A stretch of 64,000 bases of DNA, from assembly GCA_049301135.1 (NCBI GenBank), contig JBAQKP010000286.1:1-64000 (forward strand), read 5' to 3'. Origin of the DNA: JAYXXU01 sp049301135. GTDB lineage: Bacteria > Pseudomonadota > Gammaproteobacteria > Pseudomonadales > Moraxellaceae. A model generated the notes under the pieces. It made no database searches and was not told the origin of the DNA. It saw only the letters and a program-made list of their open reading frames with translations. A program made the translations under genes and the position numbers. Of this stretch, positions 37,088-45,381 are shown one piece after another (position 1 is the stretch's first letter; every line of letters begins with the position of its first letter).

Positions 37088-38752
37088 TTACCAGCGCGTC
37101 CGATAAGCAATACCCGCAATCGTCACCTTAGTACTGGTGCGAATGTCCAAGCCTGCATATGGGTTTAACAGCAAGTTATTCACGCCGGTCTGGTTTGCCA
37201 AGCCGCTGGTGTTGGCTGGAATCTGATCACGGCTACGCAAGTGCATGATAGTCAGATCAATGTCCGATTCAGGATCGAACCGATAACCAATACCTGCACC
37301 AAACATTTGCGCGTTATTGATCGGCACCAAGCTGTTACGACGATTATCTGGAATCGCTGACTTACGCGGCTCATAACCCAAGCGGAATTTCAGCCGGTCG
37401 GTCATGCTGTACTCCATGCCAACGCCCCAACTCCATGGGCTTTGGAAGCGCAACGGCAATGGTAAGCCATCGTTGGTCACGCCAGGTGCCAGCAGTTTTG
37501 CGATGCGCAGTGCGGCAATCTCTCGATCAAATTTAAAATCGAACTCTTGCCATGCGGCATAATCGGTCCAGCCGATGTCAAAATTAATCTGTAGCTCAGG
37601 GAACAGCTTATATTTGATCCCTGTCTGAAAGTGCGCAGGATATTCCAAGTCCAGCGAAATTTTGCCAGATTCGGTCGGTGGGACAAAGCTTGGAAAACCC
37701 AATAGCGCCACCAAAATCTGTCCGGTGACCGAGCTGTTCAAGCCGCGAATCAACTCTTGTGCACCCCGACCGTTTTCGATCAAATAGTTGCCTTTGAGCT
37801 TCATCTTACTGGCGCTTTGATACACCATACCGAACGCAAAGTCGTTATTCGGCTCCCATAGTAAACCGAGGTTATAAGATGGCGAAACCGACTGCTCCAG
37901 TGCCACGCTCATACTGGCCAAATTTTTAAATGGTCCAACGGACTCTTGGGCGTTACACACCCCGAATAACAGCAAATCGGTAACAAAGTTGGCTTCTTGC
38001 TTAAATGGCGCACACACATCTTCATCAATCAGGCGTAACACCCCGATCAGCTCGTTCGGAAAACGCAAATCGGTATCCAGCGCAACCGCCTGATACGACA
38101 GACCGACTGATGCACCCACTGCTAAATTATCAGAAATCTCATAGGACACCGACGGCGACAGATAGGTAATCCGCTCCAATGCCACGGTCTTACCCATAAA
38201 GTTACCTGGGTCACCGTTGAGTTGGTTAAACCCCGCCACAAGTGGCGCGTAGATCGCCGAGGCATAAGTCAGTTTAGAACCCGGTGGCCGATAAGCCACG
38301 CCCGCCAATGGTGCGGCAATCGGCATGCCTTCTGGCAAGTCGATCAACTTCTTCAGGATCGGCACATACAGGCTTGGACCGCGCACCTTACTGATGCCGT
38401 AATCCTTAAAATCATTACAAATTTTATCGGGATTGTCCTCAGTGTCATTACACACCACTGGATCATCCGAATAGCCAAACACGTTAAATCCTGGTGGCGC
38501 ACGATATTCACGACGAATATCAAAGTCAGCCAACAAGCCTTGCACGTTGAGCTCTAAGCCTTGAATCTTATTTAAACCAGCCGGATTAAAGTGAATGGCA
38601 CTAATCCCCGGTGGATCGGCAGTCACCGCATTGCCCATCGACAGCGAACGAATATCAACCGATAAGTTTTGACCCAACTGCGCCTGTGCAACGCTGGAGA
38701 CGCCCAGTAAACCGATGGCACATGCCAGCGCGTGTAATCGCTGAGACCTCAT
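37088..38752 (-). CDS. filD: OmpP1/FadL-family outer-membrane protein (FilD)
   Basis: A 554-residue outer-membrane barrel of the FadL/OmpP1/TodX family. The signal peptide ends in SSVAQA, and the family hatch segment is NLSVDIRSLSMGNAVTADPPGISAIHFNPAGL; the C-terminus ends in an aromatic barrel strand (AGIAYRTRW). FadL proteins let hydrophobic molecules through the outer membrane. In this operon it may instead serve the FilA proteins or a lipid they need. It lies 12 bases after filC. Confidence 0.85.
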   Translation of the reverse strand: MRSQRLHALACAIGLLGVSSVAQAQLGQNLSVDIRSLSMGNAVTADPPGISAIHFNPAGLNKIQGLELNVQGLLADFDIRREYRAPPGFNVFGYSDDPVVCNDTEDNPDKICNDFKDYGISKVRGPSLYVPILKKLIDLPEGMPIAAPLAGVAYRPPGSKLTYASAIYAPLVAGFNQLNGDPGNFMGKTVALERITYLSPSVSYEISDNLAVGASVGLSYQAVALDTDLRFPNELIGVLRLIDEDVCAPFKQEANFVTDLLLFGVCNAQESVGPFKNLASMSVALEQSVSPSYNLGLLWEPNNDFAFGMVYQSASKMKLKGNYLIENGRGAQELIRGLNSSVTGQILVALLGFPSFVPPTESGKISLDLEYPAHFQTGIKYKLFPELQINFDIGWTDYAAWQEFDFKFDREIAALRIAKLLAPGVTNDGLPLPLRFQSPWSWGVGMEYSMTDRLKFRLGYEPRKSAIPDNRRNSLVPINNAQMFGAGIGYRFDPESDIDLTIMHLRSRDQIPANTSGLANQTGVNNLLLNPYAGLDIRTSTKVTIAGIAYRTRW

Positions 38753-38764
38753 ATTGATCCGCCC

Positions 38765-39991
38765 TTATTTCACTTCGCGGCCAATGCCAAGAAAGTCCAG
38801 TGGGAACGACACACCCAGCGAGACATCTGGCGCATCTTCGGTTAAACCAAAACCAATCGACGTGTTCACGATGGTCTTCGGCGAGACGCGCACCCCAAGT
38901 GAAATCCCCAAAGACGAACTGGTCTGATCCGCTGGCGAGGAAGACTCACCTGAGGTAAAGGTAAACTCACTACCCGTCGCAAAACTCTGCTGATACGACA
39001 TGGTCAGAGACACGTCGTAGTTGAGCGAGTATGCGAAACCGAGCGAAATACCACCACTAATGCCTGGCGCGAAGTCGTCTAAAATCCGTGAGCCACGCCG
39101 CTGATTGAGGTCACTTTCTTCAAAGCCATAGCTCAACGAGCCAGAACCGAATAATACAATCGGGTCGATAAACTTACGCGTACTCGCGCCACCACCAATT
39201 GAGTAATAGCCTTTACCGGTAGACAGGTCACGGTTAGGGTTGATTTCGTACGGGCTATCACCGGTTTTGGTCGATAAACTACCGTTTAAAATCAGAGGCA
39301 GTTTGCCGCGCTCCAGTGGAAACGGCTCCCAACGTGCACCAAATGCAATATCACCCAACCCGACGGTCGTGGTGTCTTTTAGCAAATCAGATTTGGCGAT
39401 AAACGGTAGCGATGCAGTTAAGGTCAGGTTATTGAGCAGACCATATTGTACTGAAAAGGTGTTACTCACCGTATGTTGTGCATCTTCTTCGATCCGCAAA
39501 CGAGTCAGCGTCGAGCTGCCATCATCCAAGGCCAAATCTAGACGCGAATCCCGATAGTAAGTATAGCTCAGGTCATAGACCAGCGAATAAGAACCAGTTT
39601 TAGACAGCGAATAGCTCCGCTCAGCCGCAGTAAATACTTCGGTGAGGTTTTTGGACGCTGATGCATCGGTGGCTTGTTGTTTTAGCGCATCGGCGGCGGC
39701 AGCGGCCGGCGGCACGACCATACTCGGCGTTGTTGCCGCTGGTGTTGCCGGACTTGTTGCTTCCGGACTGACCGGCGCAGTTGCCGTATCTGCTGTCGCA
39801 GTCGTGCCCTCTGATGCAGCCACTGTATCGCTCGGTTGTTCTGTTGACGCTGCTGCACTCGCAGACTCTACCGGCGCTGATGCTGCTTCAACTTCTGGCT
39901 CGGCAGCATATACGGCAGCGTTTGCCATAATCAAACCCAAACTGAGGGCGAGTACATTACGGCGTTTCCATTGATTCTGCATGATGGTCAT
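38765..39991 (-). CDS. filC: FilC-like outer-membrane beta-barrel
   Basis: A 408-residue exported protein. After a signal peptide (ending near AAVYAA) there is an Ala/Ser/Thr/Pro-rich segment of about 80 residues, then a beta-rich domain with alternating hydrophobic strands (YSLVYDLSYTYYRDSRLDLAL, NTFSVQYGLLNNLTLTASLPF, DIAFGARWEPF) and a barrel-like C-terminus. It resembles transporter-like barrels of the 'meta-pathway of phenol degradation' type and the Acinetobacter FilC. ATG 39991 has AAGG very close; ATG 39982 is an alternative start. Confidence 0.72.
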   Translation of the reverse strand: MTIMQNQWKRRNVLALSLGLIMANAAVYAAEPEVEAASAPVESASAAASTEQPSDTVAASEGTTATADTATAPVSPEATSPATPAATTPSMVVPPAAAAADALKQQATDASASKNLTEVFTAAERSYSLSKTGSYSLVYDLSYTYYRDSRLDLALDDGSSTLTRLRIEEDAQHTVSNTFSVQYGLLNNLTLTASLPFIAKSDLLKDTTTVGLGDIAFGARWEPFPLERGKLPLILNGSLSTKTGDSPYEINPNRDLSTGKGYYSIGGGASTRKFIDPIVLFGSGSLSYGFEESDLNQRRGSRILDDFAPGISGGISLGFAYSLNYDVSLTMSYQQSFATGSEFTFTSGESSSPADQTSSSLGISLGVRVSPKTIVNTSIGFGLTEDAPDVSLGVSFPLDFLGIGREVK

Positions 39992-40018
39992 CTACCTTGA
40001 GACAAATTCTTAAAAAAA

Positions 40019-40861
40019 TCACTGACGCTTATAATACAAGCGTAATGAGGTGTCGATCAGCTGACCGCTCGAGTCAGAATTAGGGTCGGCATCCCGAACC
40101 CGCTGCAACGTCGAAGCAACGTCGGCATTTTGTTCAAAACGCCGAATCGGAAAGTCTAGCTGTTGCACCAGTTCAAACTGGTTGATTTGATGGTCTTCAA
40201 TGAAGCGCATCTGATGGTCTTCTAAGGTGCTCAGGCGATCATTGAGCGGTGTCGAAGCCGCAGGCATGATGACAAACAGCGTATTATTGTCCCAAATCTC
40301 TTGGAAATGCTGCGCCGAAAAGCTCAAGTGTCCCAAGGCTGGATCAGCGACAAACACTCGGCCATCACGATAGCCTTTATACACCACAAAATGCTTAAAA
40401 CCGGCATAGGCAATCGGCACAATCGCAGGCTTGTCTAAGCTGGTTAAATCCGAAAACTGACCGCGAAAACCACCGCTGTTATGACCCAGTGCGGTGACAT
40501 AACGCTTCATGTCGAGCAGCGAAAAACTGCGTCGATCCACGATACGGTCGTACTCACCATAGCGCAACATGCCGTCGATGATTTCACGCTCACCGACATT
40601 CATGCCAAGATAACCATTCAGCAAGGTGGTGAGTGCCGCCGAGCCACAGCTATAATCGTACTGCTGGCGCACGATCCCGCGAAACTGGCCTTCGACCAAC
40701 GGCTTCACTTGTACCGCAGGTTGGTGATACATGCTAAAGCTGTTAAAGCGTGAATCGGCCACTTCACTGTAGAACACAGTTCCACCGGGCTGACTGACGA
40801 CATCCAGACTTTGCGTCGAAAAATAGTAGATCAGTGCTGATCCAAGCGTGACTACGAGCAT
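40019..40861 (-). CDS. filB: C39-family peptidase of the fil operon (FilB)
   Basis: A 280-residue protein with an N-terminal membrane anchor (residues 1-15) and a C39 papain-like peptidase domain. All expected catalytic residues can be seen: the oxyanion Gln in RQQYDYSCGSAALTTLL with Cys72, His157 in GFKHFVVYKG and Asp173 in VADPALGH. C39 domains cut after double-glycine-type leaders or act as accessory domains. A FapD-like C39 peptidase occurs in the Pseudomonas Fap amyloid operon. The ATG is the first in frame after a TAG, but no Shine-Dalgarno is evident (CCCCCT precedes it). Confidence 0.82.
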   Translation of the reverse strand: MLVVTLGSALIYYFSTQSLDVVSQPGGTVFYSEVADSRFNSFSMYHQPAVQVKPLVEGQFRGIVRQQYDYSCGSAALTTLLNGYLGMNVGEREIIDGMLRYGEYDRIVDRRSFSLLDMKRYVTALGHNSGGFRGQFSDLTSLDKPAIVPIAYAGFKHFVVYKGYRDGRVFVADPALGHLSFSAQHFQEIWDNNTLFVIMPAASTPLNDRLSTLEDHQMRFIEDHQINQFELVQQLDFPIRRFEQNADVASTLQRVRDADPNSDSSGQLIDTSLRLYYKRQ

Positions 40862-41024
40862 AGGGGGCTTGTTCTAGTTTTGGGCGATCAACCACATCGC
40901 ACTGTCCTCGAAAATCAGACCGGCTGGATGATTGTGTTGGGTCTCTGGGTTATCCGAATCAGCTAACACAGCTACTACACAAACGATCACTGTCCGACCT
41001 GCGTCCATGTTCCTGTCAAGATAC

Positions 41025-41055
41025 CGTGTTTTTTAGTAAAAAACACGATTTTTTT
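41025..41055. promoter_or_regulatory. strong intercistronic hairpin between filA2 and filB
   Basis: CGTGTTTTTT pairs perfectly with AAAAAACACG around AGT, and on the plus strand is followed by ATTTTTTT. On the transcribed minus strand the hairpin is the same but the following bases are GTATC, so it is more likely an mRNA stabilising or partly terminating element after filA2 than a full terminator. It lies in the 251-base gap filA2-filB, in which I see nothing else. Confidence 0.65.
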
Positions 41056-41112
41056 GTCACCAGCCAGACCACAACATCATGCTGCTGGCGACAGTTGCCA
41101 AGCGACAGGTGA

Positions 41113-42084
41113 TTACATGCCTGAAACGTTGATTTTCAGGTTTTCCATCCGTAGACCTTCTAGACCAATATTCCCCATTGATCCATTATTTAATCCATTA
41201 AACGCGGTTGGCGACACGGCAGGCAGATCACCGGCGACGATGTTAGTGATCCGAATATCCAGCTTATCCGTCCAGCCGTCTTTGCCAATCACGATGCCAC
41301 TTGGCGCAATATCGCCATAGAATCCAGCAAGACGAAAGCCTGTGGTTTGGTCGCTCGCACTAATGTCTAAGTTTAGCTTTAGCGAGCTTTGTGTCGTACC
41401 GCCGTTATTCAGTGACATCACTTCAATCGGGGCATTACTGACCACTTGTAACAATGAGCCACCGGTAAACTGAAACATATGGCCTTGCCGCTCTGCACCC
41501 AGTTGCACGTTAAGCGCGACGGTATCACCGGCTTTAAAACGAATATCAATCCCGTTGGTGCCGACCCGCAGCATTTCGGTCACACCAGCGCGCAATGTAT
41601 TGGTGCCGACGCCATTGGTGAGGCGACTGCTAAAAATACTGCCACTGCCATCAGCAATGTAGACCGAAAATGGATTAATCCGAATCCGCTGTAGATCGGT
41701 CGGTAGCGCAAATCTGACGTTTAACATTGGCGCACCACCATTTGCATCCGCGTCGAATTTGACCGTAAATGGCTGCGTGGTGGCTGTTTCTAGTGTTGCA
41801 CTATTAAAAAATCGAATACCTTGGGTCGGCGCATAGTTAGTCGGTGCCATGACTAATGAGGCACGCGATGAGGCTGGATTACTGCGGTCATCAATACTGA
41901 CTAGACCGATCTGATTAAACGAAATGGTGGAATTCGGCAGTTGAATCCCGATGGTGAGGCCATCTTGACCGGTCGATGCGGCCATCTGATGGTCATCAAG
42001 TTGCTCCATCGCCTGTACTGCAAATGCAGGCATAACAAGCGCGGCCAACAGTCCGGTGTGACACACAATCTGACACAGGTTCAT
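41113..42084 (-). CDS. filA: FilA-like ATGQDG-motif secreted protein, second copy
   Basis: A 323-residue exported protein. The signal peptide ends near AFAVQA, followed by the motif EQLDDHQMAASTGQDG near residues 27-42. The rest is beta-rich, Asn/Gly/Thr-rich, with no cysteine and no catalytic motif. It matches the copy at 42245 in signal, motif, the segment VKFDADANGGAPMLNVRFALP (versus VKIDADSNGGDPLLNVNVALP) and the Val/Ile-Ser-Gly end. CAAGGAG precedes the ATG. Likely a surface or secreted structural protein; amyloid or fibre formation is inference only. Confidence 0.75.
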   Translation of the reverse strand: MNLCQIVCHTGLLAALVMPAFAVQAMEQLDDHQMAASTGQDGLTIGIQLPNSTISFNQIGLVSIDDRSNPASSRASLVMAPTNYAPTQGIRFFNSATLETATTQPFTVKFDADANGGAPMLNVRFALPTDLQRIRINPFSVYIADGSGSIFSSRLTNGVGTNTLRAGVTEMLRVGTNGIDIRFKAGDTVALNVQLGAERQGHMFQFTGGSLLQVVSNAPIEVMSLNNGGTTQSSLKLNLDISASDQTTGFRLAGFYGDIAPSGIVIGKDGWTDKLDIRITNIVAGDLPAVSPTAFNGLNNGSMGNIGLEGLRMENLKINVSGM

Positions 42085-42161
42085 TCAGCACGCTCCTTGA
42101 ATGCTTACCAAGATTTGGTATTTTGTTGTTGTTTTGTCAGTCACAATCTTGCAGATATGAC

Positions 42162-42183
42162 TACGGCAGCCGAAGCTGCCGTA
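42162..42183. promoter_or_regulatory. perfect hairpin between filA1 and filA2, UUCG loop on the transcript
   Basis: TACGGCAGC pairs perfectly with GCTGCCGTA; on the minus-strand mRNA the loop is UUCG, an exceptionally stable tetraloop. No T-run follows in that direction. It probably protects the 3' end of the filA1 message or causes partial termination. Confidence 0.7.
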
Positions 42184-42244
42184 ACCGATCGGTAGGTTAA
42201 GTTGCTATATTGCTACAGCAGTTAACACACGATTTTTGCAGATC

Positions 42245-43210
42245 TTAGTGACCGCTGATGGCGATTTGGGTGCCAGCACCGTTCAGACCAACGATCTCGA
42301 CGTCACCCAGCGATGCTGCTGACGCTGTTGAATCCAATGCACCAGCAGCAGTTTTAACGATTGTACCAAGACGTACGTCGGTCAACAAGATGTCGCTTGC
42401 ATTGCCACCCATGGTCATGACCAGACCATTGCTGCTGACGTCGATGTCAGTAGCTAGGGTCAGTTTGGTATCGCCAGTATCACGAATGTTGATCGAACCG
42501 ATGTAGATCGCGCCATCAGTGGTACCCAGTTGGCCTGCACCTACTGCAACACCAGCAGAGTCACGCAGGGTCAGACCGTCGATGGTCAAGCCGCCAGCAA
42601 CTTCACCGCCAACTTTAATCATGGTGGTCGCGCCAACATGACCAGCTTGTGCTTCGCTGCCCAACTGGATGTTCATGGTTGCGCCACCCAATCGAACATC
42701 TAGGCTGTCCAAGATTAGGTTTTGGTCAGCTAAGATACCGCGGTCGTTGACTGTATTGTTAGCCAGTGAACGATTCGAAGATGCCACAGAGATGTTGCCG
42801 GTACGGATAACCAAAGTGCTTGGCAGTGCAACGTTGACATTCAACAGCGGATCACCACCGTTTGAGTCTGCATCGATTTTAACGACGATTGGAGCGCTAC
42901 CTGCGATTTTGAAACCGTCCAGTACGATCGCACCGGCAGTAGCGGTACCGCCATCAGCAACAGCCAGACCGTCTTTATCGTGGACATAGATATGATCAAT
43001 CGAGATCACACCAGCGTTACCGCCAGTCGCAGTAAAGTAGTTAGTACCGGTCAGAGCATCAAAGTTTGATGTTGGTGGCTTGATCTGAATGGTGATACCG
43101 TCTTGACCGGTCGCAGCACTGAGCGAATCGTCGTCAAGGGCTTGCATCGCCATGGCGTTGCCGCTGATTGCGATTGCTGAAACAAGTGCGATTTGTGGGA
43201 ACAGCTTCAT
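42245..43210 (-). CDS. filA: FilA-like ATGQDG-motif secreted protein, first gene of the operon
   Basis: A 321-residue exported protein and the first gene of the fil operon, with a strong AGGAGAG site. The signal peptide ends near GNAMA; MQALDDDSLSAATGQDGITI follows directly. The remainder alternates short beta strands rich in Gly, Asp, Asn and Ala (DSLDVRLGGATMNIQLGSEA, LTLATDIDVSSNGLVMTMGG) and has no cysteine. AATGQDG-type proteins occur as surface proteins in several gammaproteobacteria. Its place at the head of the operon, before hairpins, suggests it is the most abundant product. A structural role is inference. Confidence 0.78.
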   Translation of the reverse strand: MKLFPQIALVSAIAISGNAMAMQALDDDSLSAATGQDGITIQIKPPTSNFDALTGTNYFTATGGNAGVISIDHIYVHDKDGLAVADGGTATAGAIVLDGFKIAGSAPIVVKIDADSNGGDPLLNVNVALPSTLVIRTGNISVASSNRSLANNTVNDRGILADQNLILDSLDVRLGGATMNIQLGSEAQAGHVGATTMIKVGGEVAGGLTIDGLTLRDSAGVAVGAGQLGTTDGAIYIGSINIRDTGDTKLTLATDIDVSSNGLVMTMGGNASDILLTDVRLGTIVKTAAGALDSTASAASLGDVEIVGLNGAGTQIAISGH

Positions 43211-43524
43211 GTTACTCTCCTGAGAGTCGGTTTTGTTCTACTACACCATCTTTGCGCCCGACGTGATTTCATTGACAACGTCTTTCGTCCTTGAAGCCTT
43301 ATCCGTGCACATTGATTGTTGTAGTGTGTCCAGTGATGATGAAAGTACAATGCACGTTATCCGAGTGCAAGTGTTTTTTAGGTTTTTTGTGAAGCGTCCG
43401 ACAAACGGATTCACAACTTGGCTCGACGGAAATATCGATCAGGTTTTACTTAATGATGTTTTTTGTATCATTAACTTGTACTTAACCAGATCATCGAAGC
43501 CGAGCGATTGGAGTATGCCAACCG
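43211..43524. other. AT-rich divergent control region of fil and pabB
   Basis: It separates the divergent filA1 and pabB genes. It holds one inverted repeat (TTAATGAT ... ATCATTAA, 43450-43474) that could be an operator. A long plus-strand frame runs across it from 43233 into pabB but has no ribosome site and no recognisable product, so I do not call it a gene. Confidence 0.5.
43450..43474. promoter_or_regulatory. inverted repeat with 8-bp arms, possible operator
   Basis: TTAATGAT and ATCATTAA, a perfect pair, flank GTTTTTTGT. It lies 51 bases before the pabB start and 240 bases before filA1. Confidence 0.35.
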
Positions 43525-44946
43525 ATGTCTATAGCGATTGTCAAACAAAATATCGCTACTCTGCCGAACGACTCAATCCAAACGGTGTTGGTTGCATTAC
43601 GCGAGTGGGCGAGTCTGATCTGGCTGGCCGACGACGCACAACCGGTGATTGGACTGTGCCCACGCTGGCAAGTGACTCAATACGGGACACGAGTGCAATG
43701 GCGACAGCGTGATACCCATACAGATGGACAACTCAGCACGGCCGTGGATCTATCACAACGCTTTGAGCAAGTGGTACAAGACGCCTGGCAAGTAAGCCAA
43801 CTTCACGCATGGCAACTGCCCGCACTGACAGGGTTTCGGGGTGGTCTGATGGGATTCTTGGGCTACGACTGGGCGGCGGCACGACATGGGATTGGCAAAA
43901 ACCAAAAAAATGTGACCGATAGTGGGACAGCCTGCAATGCGTGGCTGGGCTGTTATGATATTTTTTTGCGTCAAGAAGATTCGGGCTGGCAGTTATACGG
44001 GGAGGACTGTCCCAGCTTACAGCCCTTGTATGCGCGGATTGCAGCGTGCTTTCGACAGGCTCAAGCAACACATCTGCTGAGTCAATCATCTCGCTTTCGA
44101 CAGGCTCAAGCAGCGTGTACACCCTTTGCAGCGCGTTGGTCATGGCAACAATACCAACACGCATTTACACAAGTACAAGACTATTTACGCGCCGGTGACT
44201 GCTATCAGGTCAATTTGACCCAAGCCTTTGATGCCCGTATCAGTGGTCAGTTACTCAGTCGGCTGGATCAATTGCAGCTGCTGACCCGTGCGCCGTTTGC
44301 GGGTTATATGGCGATTGGCTCAGAACACGAGTTATTGAGCTGTTCGCCAGAGTTGTTTTTGTCGTTTTTGCCCGATGGTGAGGTGGTGACGCGACCGATC
44401 AAAGGCACGCAACCGCGCCACGCCGATCCACAACAAGACGCTGCTCGTAAGCAACAATTGGCACAGTCCGAAAAAGACCAAGCCGAAAACCTGATGATCG
44501 TCGATCTGCTGCGTAATGATTTGGCACGGCAAGCACAGATCGGCTCGGTGCGCGTGCCAAAACTGTTTGAGATCGAGAGTTTTGCGCAGGTGCATCACTT
44601 GGTCAGTGAGATTCGCGCGACTTTGGCTGCGGGTCAGTCGCCGCTGGAATTGTTGTTCGACGCGCTACCTGGTGGTTCGATTACCGGTGCGCCAAAAATC
44701 CGCGCTATGCAGATTATTGCCGAACTTGAAGCCGGTCAACGCGGTGCGTATTGCGGCAGCATGGGTTATCTAAATGCCGATGGGACGGGACGGTTTAATA
44801 TCTTGATCCGCACCTTAGAGCGCATCGGCGCACAGGTCAGCGTCTGGGCAGGCGGTGGAATCACTATCGCCTCGGAGGTCGATCAGGAGTACCAAGAGTG
44901 CTGGGATAAAATCGGGGCGATTTTGCGGTGTTTAGAACAGGCGTAA
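43525..44946 (+). CDS. pabB: aminodeoxychorismate synthase component I PabB
   Basis: Converts chorismate with ammonia into 4-amino-4-deoxychorismate for folate synthesis. The chorismate-binding domain is complete: YQVNLTQAF, SCSPELFLSF, the PabB-type PIKGTQPR (lysine rather than alanine in the family's usual position), NLMIVDLLRNDL, LPGGSITGAPKIRAMQII and VWAGGGITIASEVDQEY. TGGAG precedes the ATG. An unusual insertion with an in-frame 20-bp direct repeat (44048-44112) sits in the linker between the N- and C-terminal parts. Confidence 0.93.
   Translation: MSIAIVKQNIATLPNDSIQTVLVALREWASLIWLADDAQPVIGLCPRWQVTQYGTRVQWRQRDTHTDGQLSTAVDLSQRFEQVVQDAWQVSQLHAWQLPALTGFRGGLMGFLGYDWAAARHGIGKNQKNVTDSGTACNAWLGCYDIFLRQEDSGWQLYGEDCPSLQPLYARIAACFRQAQATHLLSQSSRFRQAQAACTPFAARWSWQQYQHAFTQVQDYLRAGDCYQVNLTQAFDARISGQLLSRLDQLQLLTRAPFAGYMAIGSEHELLSCSPELFLSFLPDGEVVTRPIKGTQPRHADPQQDAARKQQLAQSEKDQAENLMIVDLLRNDLARQAQIGSVRVPKLFEIESFAQVHHLVSEIRATLAAGQSPLELLFDALPGGSITGAPKIRAMQIIAELEAGQRGAYCGSMGYLNADGTGRFNILIRTLERIGAQVSVWAGGGITIASEVDQEYQECWDKIGAILRCLEQA
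44048..44112. repeat. 20-bp direct repeat inside pabB, dispersed-repeat-like
   Basis: GCTTTCGACAGGCTCAAGCA occurs at 44048-44067 and again at 44093-44112, 45 bases (15 codons) apart, giving the protein repeat FRQAQA twice. The core TTCGACAGGCTCA is like dispersed palindrome-type elements common in proteobacterial intergenic DNA, and a similar sequence occurs reversed at 48324-48340. Confidence 0.6.
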
Positions 44947-45028
44947 TCTGTCGAGATACAAACCACCAATCCCCTTTAGCAAAAGCGAGTTTGACCGCAC
45001 CAGATCAGGCTAAACCGCACACATTATT

Positions 45029-45076
45029 GCAAAACGCGATAAAACTAAGCATACTGCATGCGTTATAGCATTTTGC
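45029..45076 (+). promoter_or_regulatory. operator/promoter of higBA
   Basis: GCAAAACGCGATAA (45029-45042) and TTATAGCATTTTGC (45063-45076) are inverted with 12 of 14 positions matching. A promoter-like TTGCAA (45028) with CATACT (45050) lies across the left arm and spacer. This is the expected layout for HigA autorepression. Confidence 0.6.
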
Positions 45077-45087
45077 GATCAACTTTA

Positions 45088-45378
45088 ATGCACATTATTA
45101 CCCATGCTCGAATCGTTGATGCTATTGCGCGATGGCCACAGGCAGCAACTGCCCTAGATGGATGGTATCGGATCATGAAAGCCAATGAGCCTGAGGACTT
45201 TGCTTCGATGAAGCAGTTGTTTCCGGCTGTGGATAAAGTGGGACGGTTTCATGTATTTGATATTGGTGGCAACAAGATTCGATTGATTGCGGTGGTGATG
45301 TACCAAGCCAAACGGGTGTATATCCGTCAGGTGCTGGCACACAGTGAATATGACAAAGGACACTGGAAGGAAGGCTAA
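45088..45378 (+). CDS. higB: HigB-type mRNA interferase toxin
   Basis: A 96-residue toxin of the RelE/HigB superfamily (HigB subtype), which cleaves mRNA at the ribosome when freed from its antitoxin. The family features are HAxxxDAIARWPQAATALDGWYRIMK, VGRFHVFDIGGNKIRLIAVVMYQAKRVYIRQVLAHSEYDKGHWKEG. Toxin-first order with antitoxin three bases downstream is typical of higBA. ATG 45088 matches the family start; ATG 45058 would add ten residues. No strong ribosome site is seen. Confidence 0.9.
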   Translation: MHIITHARIVDAIARWPQAATALDGWYRIMKANEPEDFASMKQLFPAVDKVGRFHVFDIGGNKIRLIAVVMYQAKRVYIRQVLAHSEYDKGHWKEG

Positions 45379-45381
45379 AGC

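Noticed and set aside
41025..41055. Plus-strand Rho-independent terminator
   Set aside because: The T-run is on the plus strand, but no plus-strand gene ends near; it is better seen as a hairpin in the minus-strand fil transcript.
43233..43712. 159-residue plus-strand frame across the fil-pabB gap
   Set aside because: No ribosome site, no recognisable product, and it overlaps the well-supported start of pabB in a different frame.
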